DNA of 64,000 bases from Chelatococcus caeni (GTDB lineage: Bacteria; Pseudomonadota; Alphaproteobacteria; Rhizobiales; Beijerinckiaceae). Positions 16,913 to 25,499 of this stretch are shown here, one piece after another. The stretch spans positions 1,302,001 to 1,366,000 of the forward strand of contig NZ_JACIEN010000001.1 in the NCBI RefSeq assembly GCF_014196925.1, read 5' to 3'. Each line of letters starts with the position of its first letter. Positions within the stretch are counted from its first letter, which is position 1. The translations under genes were made by a program, and so were the position numbers. The notes under the pieces were generated by a model that saw only the letters and a list, made by a program, of their open reading frames with translations, was not told the DNA's origin and ran no database searches.

Positions 16913-17949
16913 GCACCATGCCTCTCGACAAGCCAACCGTGCGCCGCATCCCAGACAAGCTGTCGACACCCGCGGCGCGCCTCCTCGGCAGCTGGGAGAG
17001 CCTGCTGGCGGCCGTGGCCATCGCGATCTTCTTCGCCAATTCGCTGGCCTCGCCGCATTTCCTCGATCCGTGGAACCTGTCGGACGCCACCTACAACTTC
17101 ACCGAGAAGGCGATGATCGCCTTCGCCATGACGCTGCTCATCATCTCCGGCGAGATCGACCTGTCGGTTGCCGCCATCATCGCGCTCGCCTCGACCGCCA
17201 TGGGAGCGGCGGCGCAGATGGGCTTCGGCGCGCCGGCGCTCGTGGGCATCGGGCTCGGCGCCGGGCTCCTGTGCGGGGCCTTCAACGGCCTGCTCGTGGC
17301 GCGCATCGGCCTGCCGTCGATCGTCGTCACCATCGGCACCATGAGCCTCTTCCGCGGCATTGCGCAGATCGTGCTGGGCGACAAGGCCTACGGCGGCTAT
17401 CCGGCCGACTTCGCCTGGTTCGGCCAGGGCTACATGTCCGATCTCTCGTGGTGGCCGTCATGGCCCGGCTTCGAGGTGGTGACCTTCGAGATGGTCGCCT
17501 TTCTCGTCTTCGCGATCCTCTTCGGCGTGCTGCTGCACATGACCGCCTTCGGCCGGCGCATCTACGCCATCGGCAACAACGCCTTCGCCGCCGAGTTCTC
17601 GGGCATCCCGGTCAGGCGCACCAAGTTCGTTCTCTTCCTCCTGACGGGCCTCATGAGCGGGGTCGCGGCCGTGTGCCTTACCTCGCGCCTCGGCTCGACG
17701 CGCCATTCGATCGCGGCAGGCTGGGAGCTCGAGATTATCACCATGACGGTGCTCGGCGGCGTCAGCATCCTCGGCGGCTCCGGCAGCATCGGCGGCGTCG
17801 TGCTCGCGGCCGTCGTCATGGGGCTCGTCACCTTCGGCCTCGGGCTGCTCAACGTGCCCGGCATCGTCATGTCGATCTTCACGGGCCTCCTGCTCATCCT
17901 CGTGATCGCGCTGCCCATCGTCGTCCGCCGTCTCAGGGCCTCGTCATGA
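16909..17949 (+). CDS. rhaQ: Rhamnose ABC transporter permease
   Basis: The second rhamnose permease subunit, 346 residues, paralogous to RhaP, with the same BPD_transp_2 layout ([33 protein letters not shown]). The ATG at 16909 overlaps the rhaP stop codon and its own stop overlaps the mutarotase ATG, so rhaP-rhaQ-mutarotase is a tightly coupled block. It forms the membrane channel with RhaP, powered by RhaT. Confidence 0.93.
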   Translation: MSTMPLDKPTVRRIPDKLSTPAARLLGSWESLLAAVAIAIFFANSLASPHFLDPWNLSDATYNFTEKAMIAFAMTLLIISGEIDLSVAAIIALASTAMGAAAQMGFGAPALVGIGLGAGLLCGAFNGLLVARIGLPSIVVTIGTMSLFRGIAQIVLGDKAYGGYPADFAWFGQGYMSDLSWWPSWPGFEVVTFEMVAFLVFAILFGVLLHMTAFGRRIYAIGNNAFAAEFSGIPVRRTKFVLFLLTGLMSGVAAVCLTSRLGSTRHSIAAGWELEIITMTVLGGVSILGGSGSIGGVVLAAVVMGLVTFGLGLLNVPGIVMSIFTGLLLILVIALPIVVRRLRASS

Positions 17950-18269
17950 CCGGAAAAGAGAAATTCGCCTTCAAGATGCAGCTCAACCCGGGCATGGAGG
18001 CGGAATACCGCCGCCGGCACGACGCCATCTGGCCGGAGCTCGTGGCGCTGCTGAAGGAAGCGGGCATCGAGGACTATTCCATCCACCTCGACCCGGAGAC
18101 GAACATCCTCTTCGGCGTGCTGTGGCGGCGGGAGGGCCACGGCATGGACGATCTGCCGGGCCATCCCGTCATGCAGCGCTGGTGGGCCCACATGGCCGAC
18201 ATCATGGCGACGAATGCCGACCATTCGCCAGTGGCGAAGCCGCTCGTCACCGTCTTTCACATGGCCTGA
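17946..18269 (+). CDS. rhaM: L-rhamnose mutarotase
   Basis: Interconverts the alpha and beta anomers of L-rhamnopyranose so that isomerisation is not limited by spontaneous mutarotation; called RhaU in rhizobia. It has 107 residues, the standard size, with a dimeric alpha-beta-barrel fold. Conserved segments are [22 protein letters not shown] (active-site His) and [11 protein letters not shown]. The start overlaps the rhaQ stop by four bases, and rhaK begins 3 bp after its stop. Confidence 0.95.
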   Translation: MTGKEKFAFKMQLNPGMEAEYRRRHDAIWPELVALLKEAGIEDYSIHLDPETNILFGVLWRREGHGMDDLPGHPVMQRWWAHMADIMATNADHSPVAKPLVTVFHMA

Positions 18270-18272
18270 CCC

Positions 18273-19634
18273 ATGCAGGTTGCGGTGCTCGACGTCGGCA
18301 AGACGAACGTCAAGGCGGTCGTGGTCGACACGGCGACCGGCCGTGAACTGGCGGCGCGCACCCGGCCCAACCGGGTGCTGACGGAGGGGCCTTATCCCCA
18401 TTTCGATGTCGATGGCATCTTCGCCTTCTTTCTCGAAGCGCTGCGGGACCTCCACGGCGCCTTCGGCTTCGAGGCGATCTCGGTGACCGCTCATGGGGCA
18501 TGCGGCGCGCTGCTGACCGACGAAGGCCTGGCGCTGCCGGTGCTCGACTACGAACATCGCTATCCGGCCGACATCGACGCGGCCTATGACGCGATCCGGC
18601 CGCCGTTTGCCGAAACCTTCTCGCCCCGCCTGCCGGGCGGCCTCAACCTCGGCGCCCAGCTCCATTTTCTCAAGACCGCCTTTCCCGAGGCCTTCGCACG
18701 GGCGCGCACCATCGTCACCTGGCCGCAATACTGGGGCTGGCGGCTGACGGGCGTCGCCGCCTGCGACGTCACCTCGCTCGGCTGCCACACGGACCTGTGG
18801 CGGCCGCACGAAGGCCGCTTCTCGTCACTCGTCGAGCGGCTCGGCATCGCCGGCCGGCTCGCGCCCGTGCGGCGCCCGTCGGACGTCCTCGGCTCGGTTG
18901 CGGCCGACATCGCGCGCCACATCGGCCTCGATCGGCCGGTGCCGGTCCATTGCGGCATCCACGATTCCAACGCCTCGCTGCTGCCGCATCTCAGCCACGA
19001 GCCGCCGTTCGCGGTCGTCTCGACGGGAACCTGGGTCGTGACCTTCGCCGTCGGCGGCGATCTCGCCCGGCTCGATCCGGCGCGCGACACGCTGGCCAAT
19101 GTCGATGCATTCGGCCGCGCCGTGCCCTCCGCCCGTTTCATGGGCGGGCGCGAATTCGAGATCCTGACCGGCGGAAGCGGGCAGGGGACGTCCGCCGCCC
19201 TGGCGCGCGTCATCGGCGCGCCCATCCTCGTCATGCCCGGGGTGGTGGCCGGCTGCGGGCCGTTCCCACGGGCGACCGCCCGGCTCGCCGACGCCCTGCA
19301 GGGTCTCGACGCGGACGAGGCCCATGTGGCGGCCTCGCTGTACACGGCCATGATGACGAAGACCTGCCTCGATCTGACCGGTGCCGCCGGGCCGGTCATC
19401 GTGGAAGGGCCGTTCGCCCGCAACCGGCTCTTCTGCGAGGCGCTGGCCGACGCGGCGGGCCGTCCCGTCATGCCGATGGCGGGGGCGACGGGCACCAGCG
19501 TCGGTGCGGCCCTGCTGGCGACAGGCGCGCCGATGACGCCACCCGTGCCCGAAGCCGTCGTCGCGCCCGGCTCGCTGCCGGCCGGGTTTGCATCCTATCG
19601 AACCGAGTGGGAGCAGGCGGCGCAGGCACGGTAG
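18273..19634 (+). CDS. rhaK: Rhamnulokinase-type FGGY carbohydrate kinase
   Basis: A 453-residue FGGY-family kinase that phosphorylates L-rhamnulose to L-rhamnulose-1-phosphate for RhaD. The N-terminal phosphate loop is LDVGKTNVKAVVVD. The proposed catalytic aspartate is in GIHDSNASLLPHL, and the nucleotide region includes STGTWVVTFA and GGSGQGTS. It closes the operon right after the mutarotase. In Rhizobium leguminosarum RhaK is also needed for ABC-mediated rhamnose uptake, so it may have the same dual role here; this is known for that species and inferred here. Confidence 0.93.
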   Translation: MQVAVLDVGKTNVKAVVVDTATGRELAARTRPNRVLTEGPYPHFDVDGIFAFFLEALRDLHGAFGFEAISVTAHGACGALLTDEGLALPVLDYEHRYPADIDAAYDAIRPPFAETFSPRLPGGLNLGAQLHFLKTAFPEAFARARTIVTWPQYWGWRLTGVAACDVTSLGCHTDLWRPHEGRFSSLVERLGIAGRLAPVRRPSDVLGSVAADIARHIGLDRPVPVHCGIHDSNASLLPHLSHEPPFAVVSTGTWVVTFAVGGDLARLDPARDTLANVDAFGRAVPSARFMGGREFEILTGGSGQGTSAALARVIGAPILVMPGVVAGCGPFPRATARLADALQGLDADEAHVAASLYTAMMTKTCLDLTGAAGPVIVEGPFARNRLFCEALADAAGRPVMPMAGATGTSVGAALLATGAPMTPPVPEAVVAPGSLPAGFASYRTEWEQAAQAR

Positions 19635-19647
19635 ATGAGCCCCTTGG

Positions 19648-20040
19648 CTACTCCTCGAAGCGACCCGTGTTGTCCCGGTCGCGCTCATATCGTCTCGTGA
19701 GCGGAAACGGGGGCAGCCATGCCTCGCGGCGGATGATCCAGCTTTCGTAGGTCGGCGTCAGCTGGTCGGGGGTATCGAGTGCGCCTAGATTCACTTCGAC
19801 TTCATCGCCGGTGCGCGCGAAAACGGACGAGCCGCAGCGGGGGCAGAAGAACCGCCCGGCATAGTCCCGCGTTTCGCCGTCGATCGTCACGGCATCCTGA
19901 GGGAATATGGCGGACGCTTGGAAAAGCGCCCCATGATGCTTGCGGCAGTCGAGGCAGTGGCAAAGGCCCACTCGGTAGGGGCGCCCCGATGCCACAAGTC
20001 GGACATTGCCGCACAGGCAACCGCCGGTGAACCGGTCCAT
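19648..20040 (-). CDS. GFA/CENP-V family zinc-binding protein
   Basis: A 130-residue protein of the glutathione-dependent formaldehyde-activating (GFA) fold. Zinc cysteines lie in GGCLCG, CHCLDCRKHHG and CPRCGSS, the characteristic spacing. ATG 20040 has a clear AAGGAG site. It is convergent with rhaK (13 bp between stops) and probably unrelated to rhamnose use. Most family members have no proven formaldehyde activity, so the role is unknown. A distinct paralogue lies at 40124-40534. Confidence 0.88.
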   Translation of the reverse strand: MDRFTGGCLCGNVRLVASGRPYRVGLCHCLDCRKHHGALFQASAIFPQDAVTIDGETRDYAGRFFCPRCGSSVFARTGDEVEVNLGALDTPDQLTPTYESWIIRREAWLPPFPLTRRYERDRDNTGRFEE

Positions 20041-20157
20041 GCCGTGTCTCCTTCAGATCCAACGGCTCGTCTGTCTACAACGAACGCGGTCAGCCGTCGA
20101 TGAAGGGCCTTCCATCCGGGACGATGGATCGTCGATGTGCGGGATGGCCACCGTCCT

Positions 20158-20976
20158 TCACGCCTCGACATTGCTCAGGCTGCGCGACGGATAGCGCAGT
20201 GACACGTCGAACGGGTTGAGGCCGGCGGCCAGCGTGGCCGCCTCCGCCTGCAGGATGTGCACCACGCTCGGCAGGCGCTGCGGCCCGAGCCGCTCGGCGA
20301 GCGTGCCGACGCTGAGCGCCGCCACGGGCCGGCCCTGGGCGTCGATGACCGGCACGCCGACGCCCGCCATGCCGGGGATGAGGCCGGTGTTGAGGTTGAC
20401 CCAGCCCTGGCGCCGCGCCTCGGCGAGCGCCGTCCTGAGCCCCGCCTCGTCGAGAAAGCCGCGGTCGAGAAGGCGCGGGACGTTGAAGCGGATGACCTCC
20501 TCCTGCTCCGCCTCCGGCAGGTGGGCGAGAATGGCGAGGCTGCCCTGGCCGAGGCCGAGCGGCACCCGCCCGCCGATATCGCCGGTGAAGGAGCGGATGG
20601 GGAAGGGCCCCTCGACGCGGTCGAGGCAGACGGCATCATAGCCGTGCCGCACCAGGAGGAAGATCGTGTCGCTCAAGGTGGCGGCGAGGCGCAGCAGCAC
20701 CGGCCGGGCGAGGTCGCGGATGCCGCTGGCCTGTCCGGCCTTGGCCGCCAGCACGAAGAAGTCGAGCGACAGGCGATAGCGCTTGCCGCCTGCCACCTGC
20801 TCGACGAAGCCCTCCGCCATCAGGTCCTGCAGCGCCCGGTGCGCCGTCGGCTGGCTGCAACGGGCCGCCTCGGCGATGTCCTTCAGCCGCATCCCGTCGG
20901 CATCGCTGGTGGCGACGATGCGCAGCAGGCCAAGCGCGCGGCGGAGGCTGGAGGTGGTCGGCGCTTCTTCCGTCAT
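20158..20976 (-). CDS. IclR-family transcriptional regulator
   Basis: A 272-residue IclR-type regulator. A winged helix-turn-helix is at about residues 10-60 (LKDIAEAARCSQPTAHRAL), and the GAF-like IclR effector domain at about 80-255 (GVGVPVIDAQGRPVAALSVG). ATG 20976 is chosen because AGGTGG lies 3-8 bp upstream and the domain starts properly; an upstream in-frame extension adds only an atypical hydrophobic tail. It faces the ABC-transporter/dehydrogenase operon across an AT-rich 160-bp gap with palindromes, so it very likely controls that operon. Confidence 0.9.
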   Translation of the reverse strand: MTEEAPTTSSLRRALGLLRIVATSDADGMRLKDIAEAARCSQPTAHRALQDLMAEGFVEQVAGGKRYRLSLDFFVLAAKAGQASGIRDLARPVLLRLAATLSDTIFLLVRHGYDAVCLDRVEGPFPIRSFTGDIGGRVPLGLGQGSLAILAHLPEAEQEEVIRFNVPRLLDRGFLDEAGLRTALAEARRQGWVNLNTGLIPGMAGVGVPVIDAQGRPVAALSVGTLAERLGPQRLPSVVHILQAEAATLAAGLNPFDVSLRYPSRSLSNVEA

Positions 20977-21011
20977 TCGCCACCTGAAACAAGCGAAGGA
21001 TATAAACGACA

Positions 21012-21056
21012 GAAATTTCACATATCAGAATTATGTCAACATAAATTCATATGAAT
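21012..21056. promoter_or_regulatory. AT-rich operator region between iclR and the ABC/dehydrogenase operon
   Basis: The perfect palindrome ATTCATATGAAT (21045-21056) and the shorter GAAATTTC (21012-21019) lie in a markedly AT-rich stretch between the divergent genes. IclR proteins bind short AT-rich palindromes of this sort. The region is 80-125 bp upstream of the ATPase start and 35-80 bp upstream of the regulator start. Confidence 0.5.
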
Positions 21057-21136
21057 GAAATTTGTCATTGACCCGGATCTGCCTCATGCCGCCTCCTTGC
21101 AGCAGTTCGAAGGTGTGAGGCAGGGCAGGGCGGGGC

Positions 21137-22189
21137 ATGGGTTTCCTGACGCTCGAAGGAGTGAGCAAGGTCTACGGCGGGCTCGCCGCCGTGCGCGATG
21201 TCGATCTGGCGGTGGCCAGGGGCGAATTCGTCTCGCTGCTCGGCCCCTCCGGCTGCGGCAAGACGACGACCCTGCAGATGATCGCCGGGCTGGTGGAGCC
21301 GACCGGCGGGCGCATTGGCCTCGACGGGCGCGACATCACCCGCGAGAAGCCGAACCGTCGTGGCCTCGGTGTCGTCTTCCAGAGCTATGCGCTCTTTCCG
21401 CACATGACGGTGGCCGAGAACGTCGCCTTCGGCCTCGAGATGCGCAAGGTGCCGCGCGCCGAGCGCGACAGGCGCGTCGCCGAGATGCTCGCGCTCGTCC
21501 ACCTCGCCAATCTGGCGGAGCGCTATCCGCGCCAGCTCTCCGGCGGCCAGCGCCAGCGCGTCGCCATCGCGCGCGCCCTCGTCATCGCCCCGCCCGTGCT
21601 GCTGCTCGACGAGCCCTTGTCCAACCTTGACGCCAAGCTGCGCGAGGAAATGCAGTTCGAGCTGCGGCGCATCCAGCGCAGCGTCGGCACCACCACCATC
21701 ATGGTGACGCACGATCAGGCCGAGGCCTTGTCCATCAGCGACCGCGTCGTGGTGATGGAAGCCGGGCGCATGACGCAGATCGACGCGCCCTATCGCCTCT
21801 ATGAGCAGCCGGCGACGGCCTTCATCTCGACCTTCGTCGGCAAGATGAACCGGCTTGCCGGGGTCTGGCGCGACGGCGGCGTGGCGGTCGCCGGCACGGT
21901 GCTGGCGAGCGCGCCGGCCGACGTCGCCGCCGGGGCGGCGGTGACGGCCTCGATCCGCCCCGAGAAGCTCCACCTGCGCCCTATGGGCGAGGGACGCCTC
22001 GCCGGGCGGGTGGCGAGCCGCTTCTTCCTCGGCGGGCACTGGCTCCTCACGGTCGGGACCGAGGCCGGAGACATCCTGGTGTCGGTGCCGAACACGGGTG
22101 AGGAGCCGGCGCGCGAGGGCGAGCCGGTCGGTCTCGACTGGGCGCCGGCCAGCCTGCGCGTCGAAGCCGACGCCGGGGCCGCCGCATGA
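21137..22189 (+). CDS. ABC transporter ATP-binding protein, spermidine/putrescine (PotA) type
   Basis: A 350-residue ATPase. Visible motifs are Walker A GPSGCGKTTT (about residue 36), Q-loop VFQSYALFPHMTV, signature [15 protein letters not shown], Walker B VLLLDEPLSNLD and switch His VTHDQAEA. A TOBE domain follows at about 280-340, typical of the PotA/FbpC group. It is the first gene of a seven-gene operon and overlaps the permease gene by four bases. The operon context with amine-type dehydrogenase subunits suggests an amino acid, opine or amine derivative as cargo. Confidence 0.93.
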   Translation: MGFLTLEGVSKVYGGLAAVRDVDLAVARGEFVSLLGPSGCGKTTTLQMIAGLVEPTGGRIGLDGRDITREKPNRRGLGVVFQSYALFPHMTVAENVAFGLEMRKVPRAERDRRVAEMLALVHLANLAERYPRQLSGGQRQRVAIARALVIAPPVLLLDEPLSNLDAKLREEMQFELRRIQRSVGTTTIMVTHDQAEALSISDRVVVMEAGRMTQIDAPYRLYEQPATAFISTFVGKMNRLAGVWRDGGVAVAGTVLASAPADVAAGAAVTASIRPEKLHLRPMGEGRLAGRVASRFFLGGHWLLTVGTEAGDILVSVPNTGEEPAREGEPVGLDWAPASLRVEADAGAAA

Positions 22190-23037
22190 GCCGGTCGGTC
22201 GCCACGCCCTTGATGCTCGCGTCGCCCGGCGCGGTGCTGTTCGCCGGGCTCGTCATCGTCCCGCTCGTGCTGACGCTGATCCTGTCCTTCCTCGCCTATG
22301 ATCACGCGACCGGCATCAAGGACAGCTGGACGCTGGCGCATTACGTGCACGTGCTGTCCGACAGCTACTATCTCGGCATCTTCTGGCGCACGCTGCGCCT
22401 TGCGGCGCTGACGACGCTGATCTGCGCCCTCATCGGCGCACCGGAGGCCTACATCCTCTCGCGCATGCGGAGCCCGTGGCGCTCCGTCTTCCTGCTCGTC
22501 ATCATCGGGCCGCTGCTCGTGTCGGTCGTCGTGCGGGCTTTCGGCTGGAGCATGCTGCTCGGCTCCACCGGCCTCGTGAACGCGGCGCTCCACGCCATCG
22601 GCCTCGGCCCGGTGCGGCTGCTCTATACCGAGACGGCGATCGTCATCGCCCTCGTCCACGTCATGCTGCCGTTCATGGTCATCCCCGTGTGGACGGCGCT
22701 GCAGAAGCTCGACCCCATGATCGAGGCCGCGGCCTGGACGCTCGGAGCCTCTCGCTTCTCCGCCCTGCGCCGCGTGGTCATGCCGCAGGTGTCCATGGGA
22801 CTTCTCTCCGGCAGCCTCATCGTCTTCGGGCTGTCGGCGAGCGCCTTCGCCATTCCGGGCCTGCTCGGCGGACGGCGGCTCAAGATGGCGGCGACGCTCG
22901 TTTATGACGAATACATGCACGAGCTCAACTGGCCGCTGGGTGCCGCCATCGCCATCCTCGTGCTCGTTGCCAACCTCGTCATCATGCTCGCCTACAACAG
23001 GGCCGTCGAAGCGCGTGCCCGCCGCATGCTCGGGTGA
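22186..23037 (+). CDS. ABC transporter permease, PotB type
   Basis: A 283-residue permease with about six transmembrane helices and the EAA cytoplasmic loop (DPMIEAAAWTLGASRFSALRR). It starts with an ATGA overlap on the ATPase gene and ends 4 bp before the second permease. It pairs with the PotC-type subunit to form the channel. Confidence 0.92.
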   Translation: MSRSVATPLMLASPGAVLFAGLVIVPLVLTLILSFLAYDHATGIKDSWTLAHYVHVLSDSYYLGIFWRTLRLAALTTLICALIGAPEAYILSRMRSPWRSVFLLVIIGPLLVSVVVRAFGWSMLLGSTGLVNAALHAIGLGPVRLLYTETAIVIALVHVMLPFMVIPVWTALQKLDPMIEAAAWTLGASRFSALRRVVMPQVSMGLLSGSLIVFGLSASAFAIPGLLGGRRLKMAATLVYDEYMHELNWPLGAAIAILVLVANLVIMLAYNRAVEARARRMLG

Positions 23038-23041
23038 GGCC

Positions 23042-23836
23042 ATGCAGAAGAACGGCCCCGTCGCGCTCCTCTTTCACGCCCTCGTCGTCGCCTTCGTCCT
23101 GGCGCCGCTCGTCGTCATCTGCCTCGTGGCGTTTACGCCCGAGAACACGCTGACGATGCCGACCACCGCGTTCTCGCTACGCTGGTTCCGGGCCGTGTTC
23201 GAGCATCCCGATTTCGTCACCGCCTTCGGCAACTCGCTGTGGCTCGCCACGATTGCCGCCAGCATCTCCGTCGCGATCGCGGTGCCGGCGGGCCTCGCCA
23301 TCGACCGCTACCGCTTTCCCGGCCGCGATGCGCTCAACGGGCTTTTTCTCTCGCCGCTCATCATCCCGCACCTCGTGCTCGGCGTCGCTTTCCTGAGGCT
23401 CTTCGCCCTCATCGGCGCCACCGGCTCCTTCGCCTGGCTGGTGCTGAGCCACGTCATCATCGTCACGCCCTACGTGCTGCGCCTCGTGCTCGCGGCGCTG
23501 TCGGGGCTCGACCGCAGCGCCGAGCAGGCGGCGATGACGCTGGGCGCCTCGCGCTTCACGGTCTTCCGGCGCGTCACCGCGCCGATGATCCTGCCCGGCA
23601 TCAGCGGCGGCTGGCTCATCGCCTTCATCAACAGCTTCGACGAACTGACGATGTCGATCTTCGTGACCTCGCCCGCCACCGTGACCCTGCCGGTGCGCAT
23701 GTACATGTACGCCACCGAATCCATCGACCCGATGATGGCCGCGGTCTCGGCGCTGATGATCGCGCTCACCGCCCTCGCCATGCTGGCGCTCGACCGCGTC
23801 TTCGGTCTCGACAAGATCCTCGTCGGCGAGAAGTGA
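23042..23836 (+). CDS. ABC transporter permease, PotC type
   Basis: A 264-residue permease with six helices and the EAA loop (DRSAEQAAMTLGASRFTVFRR). The periplasmic segment after the first helix (NTLTMPTTAFSLRWFRAVF) is typical of PotC-like proteins. ATG 23042 follows the previous stop by 4 bp; no longer N-terminus is needed. The next gene, a ferredoxin-like subunit, starts 8 bp after its stop, so uptake and oxidation genes are transcribed together. Confidence 0.92.
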   Translation: MQKNGPVALLFHALVVAFVLAPLVVICLVAFTPENTLTMPTTAFSLRWFRAVFEHPDFVTAFGNSLWLATIAASISVAIAVPAGLAIDRYRFPGRDALNGLFLSPLIIPHLVLGVAFLRLFALIGATGSFAWLVLSHVIIVTPYVLRLVLAALSGLDRSAEQAAMTLGASRFTVFRRVTAPMILPGISGGWLIAFINSFDELTMSIFVTSPATVTLPVRMYMYATESIDPMMAAVSALMIALTALAMLALDRVFGLDKILVGEK

Positions 23837-23844
23837 GGCGCGGC

Positions 23845-24129
23845 ATGTCCCTCTTTCACCGCATCGCCCGCAGCGACCATGCGCCGGTCCGGTTCCTGCT
23901 CGACGGCGTGCCCTGCGAGGGCCGCGAGGGCGACACCCTGCTCACCGCCATCCTGACCCATGTCGACAAGGTGCGCGTCAGCGACTTCTCCGGCGCACCG
24001 CGGGCCGGCTTCTGCCAGATGGGCGCCTGCCAGGATTGCTGGGTAACGCTGGCGGACGGCGAGCGCGTACGTGCCTGCACCACGCCGCTCGCGGCCGGCA
24101 TGTCCGTCGTGACGGGAGCCGCCGCATGA
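23845..24129 (+). CDS. Small (2Fe-2S)-binding subunit of an HcnABC/opine-oxidase-type dehydrogenase
   Basis: A 94-residue ferredoxin-like protein. Four cysteines in FCQMGACQDCWVTL and RACTTP form a CX4CX2C...C plant-ferredoxin cluster site. Proteins of this size are the small subunit of hydrogen cyanide synthase (HcnA), opine oxidases and D-hydroxyproline dehydrogenases, where they relay electrons between two flavoprotein subunits. The stop overlaps the ATG of the next gene, as is usual for these complexes. Confidence 0.9.
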   Translation: MSLFHRIARSDHAPVRFLLDGVPCEGREGDTLLTAILTHVDKVRVSDFSGAPRAGFCQMGACQDCWVTLADGERVRACTTPLAAGMSVVTGAAA

Positions 24130-25499
24130 GCCGCCCGCAGCCGCTCGTCGTCGGTGCCGGCCCCGCCGGCGTGCGCGCCGCCGAGACGCTCGTGAGGGCG
24201 GGCCTTCGCCCGCTCGTCGTCGACGAGGCGCCTGCCTGCGGCGGCCAGATCTATCGCCGTCCGCTCGTGAAGGACGAACGCGATGCGCGCGCGCTCTACG
24301 GGTCGGAAGCCGGCAAGGCGCAGCGCCTGCACGGCGCCTTCGCCGCTCTGGCGGACCGCATCGATCACTGGCCCCGCGCGCTCGTCTGGAACCTGCGCGA
24401 CGGCCGCGCCGATATCGCCGTCGCCGGCGAGAGCCGCGCGGTCGCCTATGATGGGCTCATCCTCGCCACGGGCGCGAGCGACCGCGTGCTGCCCGTGCCA
24501 GGCTGGACGCTACCCGGTGTCTTCACCCTCGGCGGGGCGCAGGTCGCCTTGAAGGCACAGGGCTGCGCCATCGGCCAGCGCGTCGTCTTCGCCGGCTCCG
24601 GGCCGCTGCTCTATCTCGTCGCCTGGCAGTACTTGAAGGCGGGCGTCAAGGTGGCCGCGGTGCTCGACGCCGCGCCGTTCGCGGCCAAGCGCCACCTGCT
24701 GCGCGGGCTGGCGCTCGCACCCGACATCGTCCTGCGCGGCATGCGCTTTGCCGCCGAACTGCGGCTCAATGGCGTGTTGCTGCGCCATGGCATCTGCGAT
24801 CTCGCCTTGGAGGGCGAGGGCAGGGTCGCCGGCGTGCGCTGGCGCGAGGGCAGGCGGGAGCGGCACCTCTTCTGCGACGGCGTCGGCTATGGCCTGTCGC
24901 TCCGCTCTGAGACGCAGCTCGCCGATCTTGCCGGGTGCGCCTTCGCCTTCAACCAGCGCGACCGGGCCTTCCTGCCGCAACGGGACTCGTCCAGCCGCAC
25001 CAGTGTCCGCGGCGTCTATATCGCCGGCGACGGCGCCGGCATTGCCGGGGCGGATGCGGCGGAGCTCGCCGGCGAGCGGGCGGCGCTGGCGCTCCTCGAG
25101 GACCGCGGCCTGCCGCATGCGCCGGAGCGGGCGGCGGACCTGGAACGAAAGCTCGCCCGGATTGGCCGTTTCCGCGACGTGCTGGAGGCTGCCTTCCCCT
25201 TTCCCGCCCAATGGGCGGCGCGCGTGAAGGACGAAACCGTCGTCTGCCGCTGCGAGGAGGTGAGCGCCCGTGCCCTGCGCAACGCGGTGCACGACTTTTC
25301 GCTCGACGAGATCAACCGCCTCAAGGCCGTCAGCCGCATCGGCATGGGCCGCTGCCAGGGCCGCTTCTGCGGCGCGGCGGCGGCCGAACTTCTCGCTGTC
25401 GAGACGGGACGCGGCGTCGAGGCCGTCGGGCGGCTCAGAAGCCAGCCGCCGGTCAAGCCGGTGCCGCTCACGCTGATGCCGCGGGAGGCCGCGGAATGA
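24126..25499 (+). CDS. FAD/NAD(P)-binding subunit of HcnB/opine-oxidase-type dehydrogenase
   Basis: A 457-residue pyridine-nucleotide-disulphide-type flavoprotein. FAD site VVGAGPAGVRAAETL is near residue 9 and a second dinucleotide site FAGSGPLLYLVA near 155. ATGASDRVLPVPGW is the family hinge. The C-terminal part carries a BFD-like cluster domain with CRCEE and CQGRFC cysteines. It corresponds to the large subunit of HcnB, OoxA or HypO-alpha-like enzymes. Overlaps on both sides (4 bp each) show co-translation with the ferredoxin and the oxidase subunits. Confidence 0.9.
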   Translation: MSRPQPLVVGAGPAGVRAAETLVRAGLRPLVVDEAPACGGQIYRRPLVKDERDARALYGSEAGKAQRLHGAFAALADRIDHWPRALVWNLRDGRADIAVAGESRAVAYDGLILATGASDRVLPVPGWTLPGVFTLGGAQVALKAQGCAIGQRVVFAGSGPLLYLVAWQYLKAGVKVAAVLDAAPFAAKRHLLRGLALAPDIVLRGMRFAAELRLNGVLLRHGICDLALEGEGRVAGVRWREGRRERHLFCDGVGYGLSLRSETQLADLAGCAFAFNQRDRAFLPQRDSSSRTSVRGVYIAGDGAGIAGADAAELAGERAALALLEDRGLPHAPERAADLERKLARIGRFRDVLEAAFPFPAQWAARVKDETVVCRCEEVSARALRNAVHDFSLDEINRLKAVSRIGMGRCQGRFCGAAAAELLAVETGRGVEAVGRLRSQPPVKPVPLTLMPREAAE

